Part shown: piece by piece, positions 8,001-14,494 of the stretch | Layout: every line of letters begins with the position of its first letter | Numbering within the stretch: position 1 is the stretch's first letter | Assembly (NCBI GenBank): GCA_020442545.1 | Contig: JAGRJX010000109.1 | Span: 1-18,742 of the forward strand | Origin: Lysobacterales bacterium | Lineage (GTDB): Bacteria; Pseudomonadota; Gammaproteobacteria; Xanthomonadales; Xanthomonadaceae | Reading direction: 5' to 3' | Length of the DNA: 18,742 bases | Notes under the pieces: generated by a model | Databases searched by the model: none | What the model saw: the letters and a program-made list of their open reading frames with translations, nothing else | What the model was told of the DNA's origin: nothing | Program-made: the position numbers and the translations under genes

Positions 8001-8686
8001 CCGGTCTCGTCGCTGGACAGGGTGAAATGCCGGACCGATCCGTCGCGAGGGTCAAGCCGATCGAACCCCATCGATGTGCCAACCCAGAGGACGCCGTCAC
8101 CCGCCATCTCCAGCGCCAGCACGTCGTCGCTGCCGAGTCCGCCAGCAGCCGCACTGCCCTGGTGCCAGTGCCGGAACTCTCCGGAACGGACGTCCAGCCG
8201 CTGCAGACCATCTGCCGTCGCCACCCAGATCACATTCTGATCCAGTCCCTTCCCCAGTCGCATGTCGCGAATGGTGCGATTGCCCTTGCCGCGCGCGTCG
8301 GGTTCCGTGGGGAGCACTGCGTCGAAATGAGTGCGTTCACGGTTGAGACGGAACAGGCCACCGATGGTGCCAACCCAGATCGACCCGGACCGATCTTCCA
8401 GCAGCGCGTTGACCAGGTTGCTGCCCAGCGTACCGGCGTCACCCGGCACATTTCGGAAGTACACGAATCGCGACCCGTCATGGCGGATCAGGCCAGCCTC
8501 GGTCCCGAACCACATGTAGCCGTCCTGATCCTGCAGCAGCGCCTCAACCGCCGTAACCGGGAGCCCTTCCTCGGTCCCGATGTTCTCGAAACGCGGATTT
8601 CCCGGTGCCGCGCACGACAGCGACGGGCCGGCCACGATCAGAAGCGTCAGCACAACGCGACCGACCCATTGCATCGACGCGCGCAT
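5090..8686 (-). CDS. periplasmic two-propeller sensor with Y_Y_Y, GAF and GGDEF domains (diguanylate cyclase)
   Basis: The protein has 1198 residues. The start at 8686 is preceded by AAGGGG (minus strand, 8692-8697) and opens a signal peptide ending near SCAA (residue 27). Residues 33-680 hold about 14 repeats with a W-[VIL]-G-T-x-x-G-[LI] core (for example WFGTEAGL 59, WVGTIGGL 104, WIGTQNSGV 291, WVGTGAGL 572), enough for two seven-bladed Reg_prop propellers. A Y_Y_Y domain lies at about 725-803, one membrane helix at 811-828 and a coiled coil at 830-870. A GAF-like domain spans about 885-1025. The GGDEF domain (1034-1195) has the active motif G1111-GEEL and the inhibitory I-site R1102-R-G-D1105, so it should make cyclic di-GMP with product feedback. 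It probably senses a periplasmic ligand, perhaps a glycan; the ligand is unknown. No histidine kinase or output regulator is attached. Confidence 0.95.
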   Translation of the reverse strand: MRASMQWVGRVVLTLLIVAGPSLSCAAPGNPRFENIGTEEGLPVTAVEALLQDQDGYMWFGTEAGLIRHDGSRFVYFRNVPGDAGTLGSNLVNALLEDRSGSIWVGTIGGLFRLNRERTHFDAVLPTEPDARGKGNRTIRDMRLGKGLDQNVIWVATADGLQRLDVRSGEFRHWHQGSAAAGGLGSDDVLALEMAGDGVLWVGTSMGFDRLDPRDGSVRHFTLSSDETGANTVTRLLLTDAGELWVGSKAGISRWSVSADGRQLATLPMPGKLDFDDTVRALFSEKGGAVWIGTQNSGVYRVDGDRVQHYRHRAEDPHSLADDSVVSILQDRSGTLWLGTWYNGLSRLELGSGGFERYTAVADPAYRLGDSLVYHVAADPAGGTWLGLLRGGIDHLDPVTGALRHFRHDPARPDGLPSDLVRCAVPDANGAVWVGTEQNGFGRLDPGSGRFTPVPLPAHPQELRSIRAIALASDGVVWIGSEGGLLRHDPVANSLHTFLHDPARADSLSQGRVLSLLIDSAGQVWAGTDTGLDRMIDPTGRFEHFQHDPLDVGSLSQSLVTDIHEDAQGRIWVGTGAGLDLLQRHADGSAGFQSFTVRDGLADDTIDAIEHDRQGRLWLSTDSGISRLDPATGEVRNYTERDGLPSGSFFVHSSTALPDGSLVFGGSHGAVSFHPEEIVENTVPPPVRITDLLVSGQAVRPGDRRAGVTLSEPIEFSRSLTLGPAVSDFTLEFAALHFADASRNRFAYQLEGFDREFILTDAHRPRATYTNLDPGNYRFHVRAANKDGYWNDVGAHLAITVLPPWWGTWWFRLSVFLVVAALLAWIYWRRIANLEANRQLLEASVRERTAELAEQTGRLERSLAQVEKTHHEVSLLGDLSAALQASVDIEAACERLAAFCPQLFPNSSGALYLDRADGERWVAGIRWGQPLPANLVPAHCRAVTEGRQVAHSTDSAATGCEHLHGMEDGATAAACIPLVAQGSMIGVLLIRHDDAPDDADARRRHAVAASMAEQTALALANLRLRSALLEQSVRDPLTGLFNRRRLLESLRNELARSRAGNLPLALLMIDIDHFKAYNDAHGHAAGDCVLQSVAETLQSCARRGDIVCRYGGEELAVLLPGAGIADAEAIAERMLDRVRHTAVSHDGRSLPAVTLSLGLAIHPDDGDSAEELLKASDEALYEAKAAGRDRIVVSRPKR

Positions 8687-8850
8687 CGGCGCCCCTTGCT
8701 TCCGTCTGCTGGTGATGCCCGTGACGATGATTACCCTGCCCGGCGTCACTGCGCCCGATGCTTCCCCAGTGCCGATGTTAGCGGCGCGCAGCCGCCAACC
8801 GCCAGCGTGATATGCAAACAGCTTGATGCACGTCGCCAAACCGCAACAAG
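8687..8850. promoter_or_regulatory. upstream region of the GGDEF sensor gene
   Basis: These 164 nt lie between the start of the sensor gene and the terminator of the cold-shock gene, so the sensor's promoter should be here. I see no confident promoter boxes. The minus-strand frame of the sensor stays open through it to 8839, but this extension has no signal-peptide character and is not used. Confidence 0.4.
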
Positions 8851-8882
8851 AAAAGCCCCGGGTGTTGCCACCCGGGGCTTTT
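8851..8882 (-). terminator. intrinsic terminator of the cold-shock gene
   Basis: A perfect 14-bp inverted repeat, AAAAGCCCCGGGTG at 8851-8864 and CACCCGGGGCTTTT at 8869-8882, encloses a 4-nt loop. It starts 25 nt past the cold-shock stop codon. Read on the minus strand, it ends in CTTTTCTTG, a classical G+C stem plus T-tract. It is symmetric and could also stop plus-strand transcription. Confidence 0.93.
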
Positions 8883-8907
8883 CAAGTCGGCAGTGCCAAC
8901 CGCGAAA

Positions 8908-9117
8908 TCAGTCGACTTCGACGGCGTCAGCCTGCAGGCCCTTCGGGCCCTTGACCACGTTGAAGGTGACCTTCTGGCCTTCCTTCAGGGTCTTGAAGCC
9001 ATTGCCCTGGATGGCGCGGAAGTGCACAAACACGTCCTCACCGCTTTCCGGGGTGATGAAACCAAAACCCTTGGCATCGTTGAACCACTTGACGGTTCCG
9101 TTCTGACGATCAGACAT
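8908..9117 (-). CDS. CspA-family cold-shock protein
   Basis: The protein has 69 residues, a full-length single cold-shock domain. It binds single-stranded RNA or DNA and acts as an RNA chaperone in the cytoplasm. RNP1 (KGFGFI, 16-21) and RNP2 (VFVHF, 29-33) are intact, and the aromatic residues W11, F12, F18, F20, F30, H32 and F33 that stack on nucleic acid are present. The start at 9117 is set by AAGGAG (minus, 9126-9131) 8 nt upstream; an in-frame ATG 7 codons earlier lies on the far side of that site. It ends at a strong terminator. Whether it is the cold-induced paralogue or a constitutive one cannot be told from the sequence. A long leader, as in many csp genes, would fit the 324-nt upstream gap. 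Confidence 0.97.
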   Translation of the reverse strand: MSDRQNGTVKWFNDAKGFGFITPESGEDVFVHFRAIQGNGFKTLKEGQKVTFNVVKGPKGLQADAVEVD

Positions 9118-9351
9118 CGCTGAAACTCCTTGAAACATGAAAATGAAAATCCGCTGCCGGCTCGGTGAACACGACCGCGGCGCTACTGATGTTGCAGGGA
9201 GTAAAGCGAAGCGAAGCGATGTAGCAGATCTTTGGAAACGCCGACGAATCAGCGCTTACCCCGGCGATCAACCGCATCGGGCCACGATTTTCGGTGACCC
9301 ATGCAAGCAACAGTGCGCGCAAGGTACACCGTTTTCGCGCAAAAGGCGATA

Positions 9352-9384
9352 CCTGAACGAAAGCACGCAAGTGATTGTTCAGGC
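9352..9384. repeat. inverted repeat CCTGAAC/GTTCAGG in the csp-uup gap
   Basis: The arms CCTGAAC (9352-9358) and GTTCAGG (9378-9384) are perfect inverted copies 19 nt apart. Inside them, CAC-GCAA-GTG can form a small second stem with a GNRA-type loop on the plus strand. It lies 58-90 nt before the uup start. It could be an operator or an RNA hairpin in either transcript. Confidence 0.4.
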
Positions 9385-9427
9385 TGGGCTTTGCTGTCAT
9401 CTCGTCGCAACATGCCCCGGAAGCCCG

Positions 9428-9433
9428 GATAAT
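9428..9433 (+). promoter_or_regulatory. possible -10 box of uup, implying a leaderless transcript
   Basis: GATAAT matches TATAAT at five of six positions and ends 8 nt before the uup ATG. Transcription from it would begin at or next to the start codon. That fits the absence of a Shine-Dalgarno site before uup. No good -35 box lies 16-18 nt upstream, so this is weak. Confidence 0.22.
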
Positions 9434-9441
9434 CCCCCGCC

Positions 9442-11331
9442 ATGCCCCTGATCACCCTGCAAAACGTCGACTACGCTGTCGGCGGCCCGCCCCTGCTGGA
9501 CAAGGCCCAGCTGGCCATCGAATCCGGCGACCGTCTGTGTGTGGTCGGTCGCAACGGCGCCGGTAAATCCACCCTGCTGCGGCTGCTGATGGGCCACATC
9601 CAGCCGGATGACGGCCCGATCGTTCGTCAGAGCGGCCTGCGCGTCACCATGCTGGAACAGGCGGTGCCTGATGGCGAGGACATCCGCGTGCTGGACTGCG
9701 TACTGAGCGGCAGCGGCGATGTGGCTTCCCTGCTGCGTCGGCACCACGCGCTGACCCAGGCAGCGGATAACGACAGCGACGAATTGGCCCGCCTGCATGA
9801 CGCCATCGACGCCGCCCACGGCTGGGACCTCGAACGCCGCGCCGAGGAGGTCATCACACGCCTCGACCTGCCCGGCAAAGCCCGCTTCGATGCGCTGTCC
9901 GGCGGCCTCAAGCGTCGCGTCCTGCTCGCCAGGGCGCTGGTCACGAAGCCAGACCTCCTGTTGCTGGATGAACCCACCAACCACCTCGACATCGAGTCCA
10001 TCCGCTGGCTGGAGGAGTTTCTGCGTGGTTTCGACGCTGCCATCGTCTTCGTCACCCATGACCGCGCATTTCTGCAGGCCGTGGCCACCGGCATTGTCGA
10101 GATTGATCGCGGCCAGCTCAGTGTCTGGCCCGGCGACTGGCTGAACTACCTGCGCCGCCGCGAGGAACGCCTGCATGCCGAAGCCGAGGAGAACGCGCGC
10201 TTCGACAAGCGGCTGGCCGCCGAGGAAGTCTGGATCCGCCAGGGCATCAAGGCACGACGCACCCGCAACGAAGGCCGAGTCCGCGCACTCAAGGCACTGC
10301 GTCGCGAACGCGCCGAACGGCGTGAACTTCAGGGCAGCGTGCGCATCGAGCAGCAGGCGGCGGCGCGCAGCGGCAAGCGGGTGATTGAGGTCGAACACCT
10401 GTCATTCCGGCATCCGCACAGTGAAAACGCGCTGATCAACGACTTCAGCACCGTCATCGAACGCGGCGACCGCATCGGCCTGATTGGCCCCAACGGCAGC
10501 GGCAAGACCACGCTGCTGCGCCTGCTGTTGGGCGATCTCAAGCCGGATAGCGGCAGCGTCGAACACGGCACGCGGCTGGAGATCGCCTACTTCGACCAGC
10601 ACCGCTCCCAGCTCCGCGATGACTGGAACGCCGTGGACAACGTCGCCGAAGGCCGCGAATTCATCGAACTCAACGGCCGCCGCGTGCATGCCCTGGGCTA
10701 TCTGCAGGACTTTCTGTTCACGCCGAATCGCGCGCGTGCGCCGATCACCGAACTGTCCGGCGGCGAGCGCAATCGGCTGCTGCTGGCCAAGCTGTTCTCC
10801 AAGCCGTCCAACCTGCTGGTGATGGACGAACCGACCAACGACCTGGACATGGAAACGCTGGAACTGCTGGAAGAGCAACTCGCCGACTATGCCGGCACGG
10901 TGCTGCTGGTCTCGCATGATCGCGCCTTCCTCGATGCCGTGGTCACCGCGTCCATCGTAATGCTGGGCAATGGGCGCGTTGGTGAGTTCGTCGGTGGCTA
11001 CAGCGACTGGGCGGCGCAGGCCGAACAGGCTTCAGCACCCGCAGTGCCGCCACCGACCACAGGGAAACCATCGGCGAAACCGGTTTCAAGCGATCCGGTC
11101 ATCGAGCCAAGGAAGCGCAAGCTGAGCTACAGGGACCAGCGCGAACTGGACGCCCTGCCCGGCCAGATTGAGGCGGCCGAAGCGCGCATGGCGGAGCTGT
11201 CATCGCGAATGAGCGATCCGGCGTTCTACTCGCAAGATGCCGAAAAAGCCGCCGACGCCGGTCGCGAACTCGCGCAGCTGCAGGAAGCGCTCGACGCGCT
11301 GTATGCGCGCTGGGAAGCGCTGGACGCGTAG
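9442..11331 (+). CDS. uup: ABC-F family ATPase Uup
   Basis: The protein has 629 residues, the usual Uup length. It has two ABC cassettes in one chain and no membrane segments. Cassette 1 has Walker A GRNGAGKS (36-43), signature LSGGL (152-156) and Walker B with DEPTN (176-180). Cassette 2 has GPNGSGKT (349-356), LSGGE (438-442) and DEPTN (462-466). The interdomain linker is charged (240-300). Residues 555-629 form the C-terminal coiled coil that distinguishes Uup from EttA/YheS and binds nucleic acid in E. coli Uup. ABC-F proteins bind the ribosomal E site; Uup has also been linked to ribosome assembly and suppression of transposon excision. No Shine-Dalgarno is seen before the ATG. rlmC starts 2 nt after its stop. 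Confidence 0.92.
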   Translation: MPLITLQNVDYAVGGPPLLDKAQLAIESGDRLCVVGRNGAGKSTLLRLLMGHIQPDDGPIVRQSGLRVTMLEQAVPDGEDIRVLDCVLSGSGDVASLLRRHHALTQAADNDSDELARLHDAIDAAHGWDLERRAEEVITRLDLPGKARFDALSGGLKRRVLLARALVTKPDLLLLDEPTNHLDIESIRWLEEFLRGFDAAIVFVTHDRAFLQAVATGIVEIDRGQLSVWPGDWLNYLRRREERLHAEAEENARFDKRLAAEEVWIRQGIKARRTRNEGRVRALKALRRERAERRELQGSVRIEQQAAARSGKRVIEVEHLSFRHPHSENALINDFSTVIERGDRIGLIGPNGSGKTTLLRLLLGDLKPDSGSVEHGTRLEIAYFDQHRSQLRDDWNAVDNVAEGREFIELNGRRVHALGYLQDFLFTPNRARAPITELSGGERNRLLLAKLFSKPSNLLVMDEPTNDLDMETLELLEEQLADYAGTVLLVSHDRAFLDAVVTASIVMLGNGRVGEFVGGYSDWAAQAEQASAPAVPPPTTGKPSAKPVSSDPVIEPRKRKLSYRDQRELDALPGQIEAAEARMAELSSRMSDPAFYSQDAEKAADAGRELAQLQEALDALYARWEALDA

Positions 11332-11333
11332 CC

Positions 11334-12476
11334 GTGGATTGCGCCTACTTCCGTCGCGCTGACTGCCGTTCCTGCAGCGAGATTACGCGGCCATACGCCG
11401 AGCAGCTGGCGGCCAAGGAACAGACCGCGAAGGAAGCACTTTCCGCCTGCCGCGAGCTGCGCTGGTTGCCAAGTGTTGCCAATGTCGAATGCGGCTTCCG
11501 CAACAAGGCCAAGATGATGATCGGCGGCACCGTCGATGCGCCGACACTGGGCATTCTCGACGCGACCTTCCGCGGCGTCGATCTCGCCGAATGCCCGCTG
11601 TATCCGCCCGCCCTGTCGCTCGCTTTCGAACCGCTTCGCGAGTTCATCAGCCGCGCCGCCATCACGCCGTACGACGTGAATACGCGACAGGGTGAATTGA
11701 AGCACCTGCTGATCACCGTGTCCGACGCGCCTGGGCATCCGCTGATGCTGCGTTTTGTCTGTCGTTCGCGCGAGCCGGAGGCACGCATCCGCAAGCACCT
11801 GCCCTGGCTGCGTGAACGCCTGCCATCGCTGTTGGTGGTGTCGATCAACCTGCTGCCACAACACATGGCGGCCAGTGAAGGCCGTGAGGAAGTTCTGCTC
11901 AGCGACAACGAGCTTCTGCCGATGCCGATCAATGACCTGCCGCTTTACCTCAAGCCCGGCGGCTTCTTCCAGACCAGCACGCCCATCGCTGCCGCGCTGT
12001 ACCAGCAGGCACAGGACTGGATTCGCGAACGGCAGCCGACATCGGTACTCGATCTCTACTGCGGCGTGGGCGGCTTCGCACTGCATGCCGCGACGGCCTT
12101 GCCGCCATCGACGCAAGTAGCGGGAATCGAGGTCAGCACGGACGCCATCGCCTGTGCCCGACGAAGCGCGAAGGAACAGAACCGACCCGGCCTCCGCTTC
12201 CAGGCCATCGACGCGGAACAGACACCGGATGACGCCATCAACCACAGCGATCTGATCGTGGTCAATCCGCCGCGCCGCGGCATCGGTGCGACGCTTTGCG
12301 AGCAACTGGATCAAAGCCAGGCTCGATGGCTGATCTATTCGAGCTGCAACGTCGAGACGCTCGCTGACGACCTCGCGCGCATGCCGCACTGGCGCGCCGT
12401 GGAAGCGCGATTGCTCGACATGTTTCCGCACACCCGACATTTCGAAACCATCGTGCTGCTGGAACGGCGCCAGTGA
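11334..12476 (+). CDS. rlmC: 23S rRNA (uracil747-C5)-methyltransferase RlmC
   Basis: The protein has 380 residues and starts with GTG at 11334, 2 nt after the uup stop. The start is supported because the family begins MxCAxxxxxxCRSC. It transfers a methyl group from S-adenosylmethionine to C5 of U747 in 23S rRNA. The iron-sulphur cysteines are C3, C11, C14 and C87 (ECPLYP). SAM-binding LDLYCGVGGF lies at 239-248 and NPPRRG at 311-316. The catalytic cysteine is C338 in YSSCN, and the proton-abstracting glutamate is E371 near the C-terminus (HTRHFE). Similarity to E. coli RlmC runs the full length, with the shared FRNKAKM and PYDV/PYNV segments. Its GTG start and spacing suggest translation coupled to uup. 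Nothing is missing. Confidence 0.95.
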   Translation: MDCAYFRRADCRSCSEITRPYAEQLAAKEQTAKEALSACRELRWLPSVANVECGFRNKAKMMIGGTVDAPTLGILDATFRGVDLAECPLYPPALSLAFEPLREFISRAAITPYDVNTRQGELKHLLITVSDAPGHPLMLRFVCRSREPEARIRKHLPWLRERLPSLLVVSINLLPQHMAASEGREEVLLSDNELLPMPINDLPLYLKPGGFFQTSTPIAAALYQQAQDWIRERQPTSVLDLYCGVGGFALHAATALPPSTQVAGIEVSTDAIACARRSAKEQNRPGLRFQAIDAEQTPDDAINHSDLIVVNPPRRGIGATLCEQLDQSQARWLIYSSCNVETLADDLARMPHWRAVEARLLDMFPHTRHFETIVLLERRQ

Positions 12477-13705
12477 ACGCGATTGGCCAACCTGCCGTCG
12501 CCGTGATCGGTGGTGGTCCGGCCGGCCTGATGGCGGCCGAAGTGCTGCGCGCCGCCGATATCGAGGTCGACCTGTACGATGCCAAGGCATCGGTGGGTCG
12601 CAAATTCCTGATCGCCGGCAAGGGCGGGCTGAACCTGACCCACGGCGAGGACTTGGAGCACTTTGCAAAGCGCTACCGACCACAGCATCCGGTTGACGTC
12701 TGGCTCAAGCGCTTCGACGCCAGCGCACTACGCGAATGGGCGCGCGGCCTCGGCATCGAGACCTTCGTCGGCAGCAGTGGGCACGTGTTTCCTGATGACC
12801 AGAAGGCCGCCCCGCTGCTGCGCGGCTGGGTAAGACGGCTTCGCGAGCAGGGCGTGCGTTTCCACATGCAACATCGCTGCGTCGGCCTGGCTGACAGCCA
12901 GCAGACTCGTTTGGCGACGCCTGATGGCGAGCACAGCGTCAAATCCGATGCTGCCGTGTTCGCCCTCGGCGGCGGCAGCTGGCCGGTACTGGGATCGGAT
13001 GGTGCCTGGGTTCAGTGGCTGCGCGACGCTGGCGTCGGCGTCGATCCGCTGCGCCCGTCCAACTGCGGCTTCGAGCTGGACTGGAGTCCGCACTTCATCG
13101 AGCGACATGCCGGTGATCCGATCAAGCCGGTGGCACTTGCCTTGCGCGAAGACGGCCACTGGCGCTGGCAGCGGGGTGAGCTCATCGCCTCGGAGTACGG
13201 GCTCGAAGGTGGATTGATCTACGCGCTCTCGGCGCCACTTCGAGAAGCACTGGGCGACGATGGCACCGAGATACGGATCGACCTCTGTCCCATGCTTGGC
13301 GTCAGCGAAGTCGAAAAAAGGCTGAGGGGCACACCGCGCAAGCGCTCGCTATCGGAACGCCTGCGCCGCGGACTCGGGCTGTCTGGTGTCCGGGCCGCGC
13401 TGCTGCGTGAACCAACGTCCTTCGCTGACGCAAGCACCGACCCGCAGCTTTCCGCGCTGATCAAATCGCTGCCGCTGCGCGTGAATTCCACACGACCGCT
13501 GGCCGAGGCCATCAGCAGCGCAGGCGGCGTCTGTTTCAACGCCGTTGATGAGCATCTGATGCTGAAGCAGCGCCCCGGCCTGTTCTGTGCGGGTGAAATG
13601 CTGGACTGGGAAGCGCCCACCGGCGGCTATCTGCTCACCGCCTGCTTCGCCAGCGGCGTTGTCGCCGCCGAAGGCGTGCTCGACTGGCTGCGTCGAAACG
13701 CCTGA
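12473..13705 (+). CDS. YhiN/HI0933-type FAD flavoprotein (TIGR03862/PP_4765 family)
   Basis: The protein has 410 residues. The start GTG at 12473 overlaps the rlmC stop in GTGA, which suggests coupled translation. An N-terminal Rossmann FAD site has G13-G-G-P-A-G18 followed by an acidic strand end (VDLYDAK, 32-38). The family signature VGRKFLIAGKGGLNLTH spans 41-57. The C-terminal FAD-contact region has LFCAGE, then DWEAPTGGYLLTACFASG at about 371-395. It belongs to the HI0933-like superfamily that includes E. coli YhiN; I place it in the PP_4765 branch from memory of the motifs. As I recall, YhiN was recently shown to be a 23S rRNA dihydrouridine synthase (RdsA). Together with its place behind rlmC, this makes an rRNA-modifying role plausible, but substrate and reaction here are inference. 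Confidence 0.88.
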   Translation: MNAIGQPAVAVIGGGPAGLMAAEVLRAADIEVDLYDAKASVGRKFLIAGKGGLNLTHGEDLEHFAKRYRPQHPVDVWLKRFDASALREWARGLGIETFVGSSGHVFPDDQKAAPLLRGWVRRLREQGVRFHMQHRCVGLADSQQTRLATPDGEHSVKSDAAVFALGGGSWPVLGSDGAWVQWLRDAGVGVDPLRPSNCGFELDWSPHFIERHAGDPIKPVALALREDGHWRWQRGELIASEYGLEGGLIYALSAPLREALGDDGTEIRIDLCPMLGVSEVEKRLRGTPRKRSLSERLRRGLGLSGVRAALLREPTSFADASTDPQLSALIKSLPLRVNSTRPLAEAISSAGGVCFNAVDEHLMLKQRPGLFCAGEMLDWEAPTGGYLLTACFASGVVAAEGVLDWLRRNA

Positions 13706-13728
13706 ATGGGGCAGTCGATCAGTTCAGG
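13701..13728. terminator. inverted repeat between convergent genes, possible terminator
   Basis: The arms CCTGAA (13701-13706) and TTCAGG (13723-13728) flank the 13-nt gap between the flavoprotein and rhomboid genes. The flavoprotein stop (13703-13705) is inside the left arm, and the right arm lies in the last codons of the rhomboid gene. The stem is only 6 bp and has no T-tract. Confidence 0.33.
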
Positions 13729-14336
13729 AACGATGGATTCACCAACCGATCCAGGAAGATTCCGAGGACCCGCGGCTCGATGATGATGGTCACCAGTACG
13801 CCGTAAGCCGCCCCCCAGAGGTGCGCGCTGTGGTTCACGTTGTCGCCGCCGCGGCGATCCATGTAGATGCTGTAGGCGGTATAGGCCACGGCATAGACGA
13901 TGGCCGGCATCGGAATGAAGAAGATCAGCAGCATCGACCACGGGTCAAACAGGATGAAGGCGAACAGCACCGCCGAGACCGCGCCGGAGGCACCCAGACT
14001 GCGGTAGCTGGCATCGTTCCGATGTCGCAAGTAGGTCGGCAGGATCGACGCCAGCAGTCCGCCCGCGTAAAAAAGTGCGTAGCCGGCAGGCCCCGCAATG
14101 GCGTTGTAGACCTGTTCGATCAACCGCCCGAAGAAATACAGGGTGATCATGTTGAACAGAAAATGCGTGAAGTCGGCGTGAATCAGTCCGTAGCTGAGCA
14201 GCCGGTGATACTCCCTGCCCTTGCTGATCGCCGGCGGCCAGAAGATCAGGCGCGCCATCAGCTTGCCGTCCTGGAGGGCCAGGTACGAGACGACGGCGGT
14301 GATGCCGATGATGATCCAGTTGATGCTGATTTCCAT
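13719..14336 (-). CDS. rhomboid-family intramembrane serine protease
   Basis: The protein has 205 residues. It cleaves transmembrane segments of substrate proteins within the inner membrane. The catalytic serine is S117 in GASGA. The catalytic histidine is most likely H172 in NHSAHLWGAAYG, with H169 just before it as in many rhomboids. HFLFNMITLYFFG (58-70) matches the conserved TM2 segment with its Asn. About six membrane helices are visible (roughly 5-21, 57-78, 84-101, 114-130, 135-158, 172-188), the basic bacterial GlpG-like core without a cytosolic domain. The start at 14336 is the first methionine before TM1; upstream frame continues to 14570 but is Arg-rich and overlaps the divergent peptidase gene. 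The substrate is unknown. A GGAG lies about 14 nt upstream, rather far. Confidence 0.92.
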   Translation of the reverse strand: MEISINWIIIGITAVVSYLALQDGKLMARLIFWPPAISKGREYHRLLSYGLIHADFTHFLFNMITLYFFGRLIEQVYNAIAGPAGYALFYAGGLLASILPTYLRHRNDASYRSLGASGAVSAVLFAFILFDPWSMLLIFFIPMPAIVYAVAYTAYSIYMDRRGGDNVNHSAHLWGAAYGVLVTIIIEPRVLGIFLDRLVNPSFLN

Positions 14337-14494
14337 ATCCGTGCGCCGCTCCGTCGTGGCGCACAGTGTTGCGAAAGTGGCGCAAGGCAGCAAGCGGGCT
14401 GGCATCGTCTGCGGAAATGGCCGCGCCGGCCGGCCATGATCGGCGAATGTCGTAACATCGGTCGCCGACCCCCTGCCATCTGACCGAGCCGCCC
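14337..14494. promoter_or_regulatory. divergent promoter region of rhomboid and M14 genes
   Basis: This 158-nt gap separates two divergent genes. Its clearest element is an imperfect palindrome at 14441-14467: CGGCGA and TCGCCG outside, ATGT and ACAT inside, CGTA in the centre, with a 3-nt CGG bulge on the right. It sits 28-54 nt before the M14 start, where an operator or promoter would be expected. No matching -35/-10 pair is convincing. Confidence 0.35.

Larger units (their letters stand above)
9118..9441. promoter_or_regulatory. divergent region: csp leader/promoter and uup promoter
   Basis: This 324-nt gap separates the divergent csp and uup genes and holds no gene. It is less G+C-rich near the csp start (ATGAAAATGAAAAT at 9137-9150). 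It contains a short tandem repeat of GCGAA around 9205-9220 and an inverted repeat at 9352-9384. Much of it could be the 5' leader of csp mRNA, since csp leaders are often long and structured and control cold-dependent translation. That is inference; I see no clear cold-box. Confidence 0.45.

Noticed and set aside
7502..9106. 534-codon plus-strand frame opposite the GGDEF sensor and csp
   Set aside because: It crosses two well-supported minus-strand genes and a terminator, and its translation is Arg/Pro/Thr-rich with no recognisable domain.
9205..9220. Tandem GCGAA repeats near the csp leader, considered as a repeat array
   Set aside because: There are only three short units; chance in G+C-rich DNA is sufficient.
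9397..10398. 333-codon minus-strand frame opposite uup
   Set aside because: It lies antisense to the first ABC cassette with its Walker motifs; the translation shows only the GC-bias shadow pattern.
11226..12683. 485-codon minus-strand frame opposite rlmC and the flavoprotein start
   Set aside because: It is antisense to three coupled genes with clear families and has no motif of its own.
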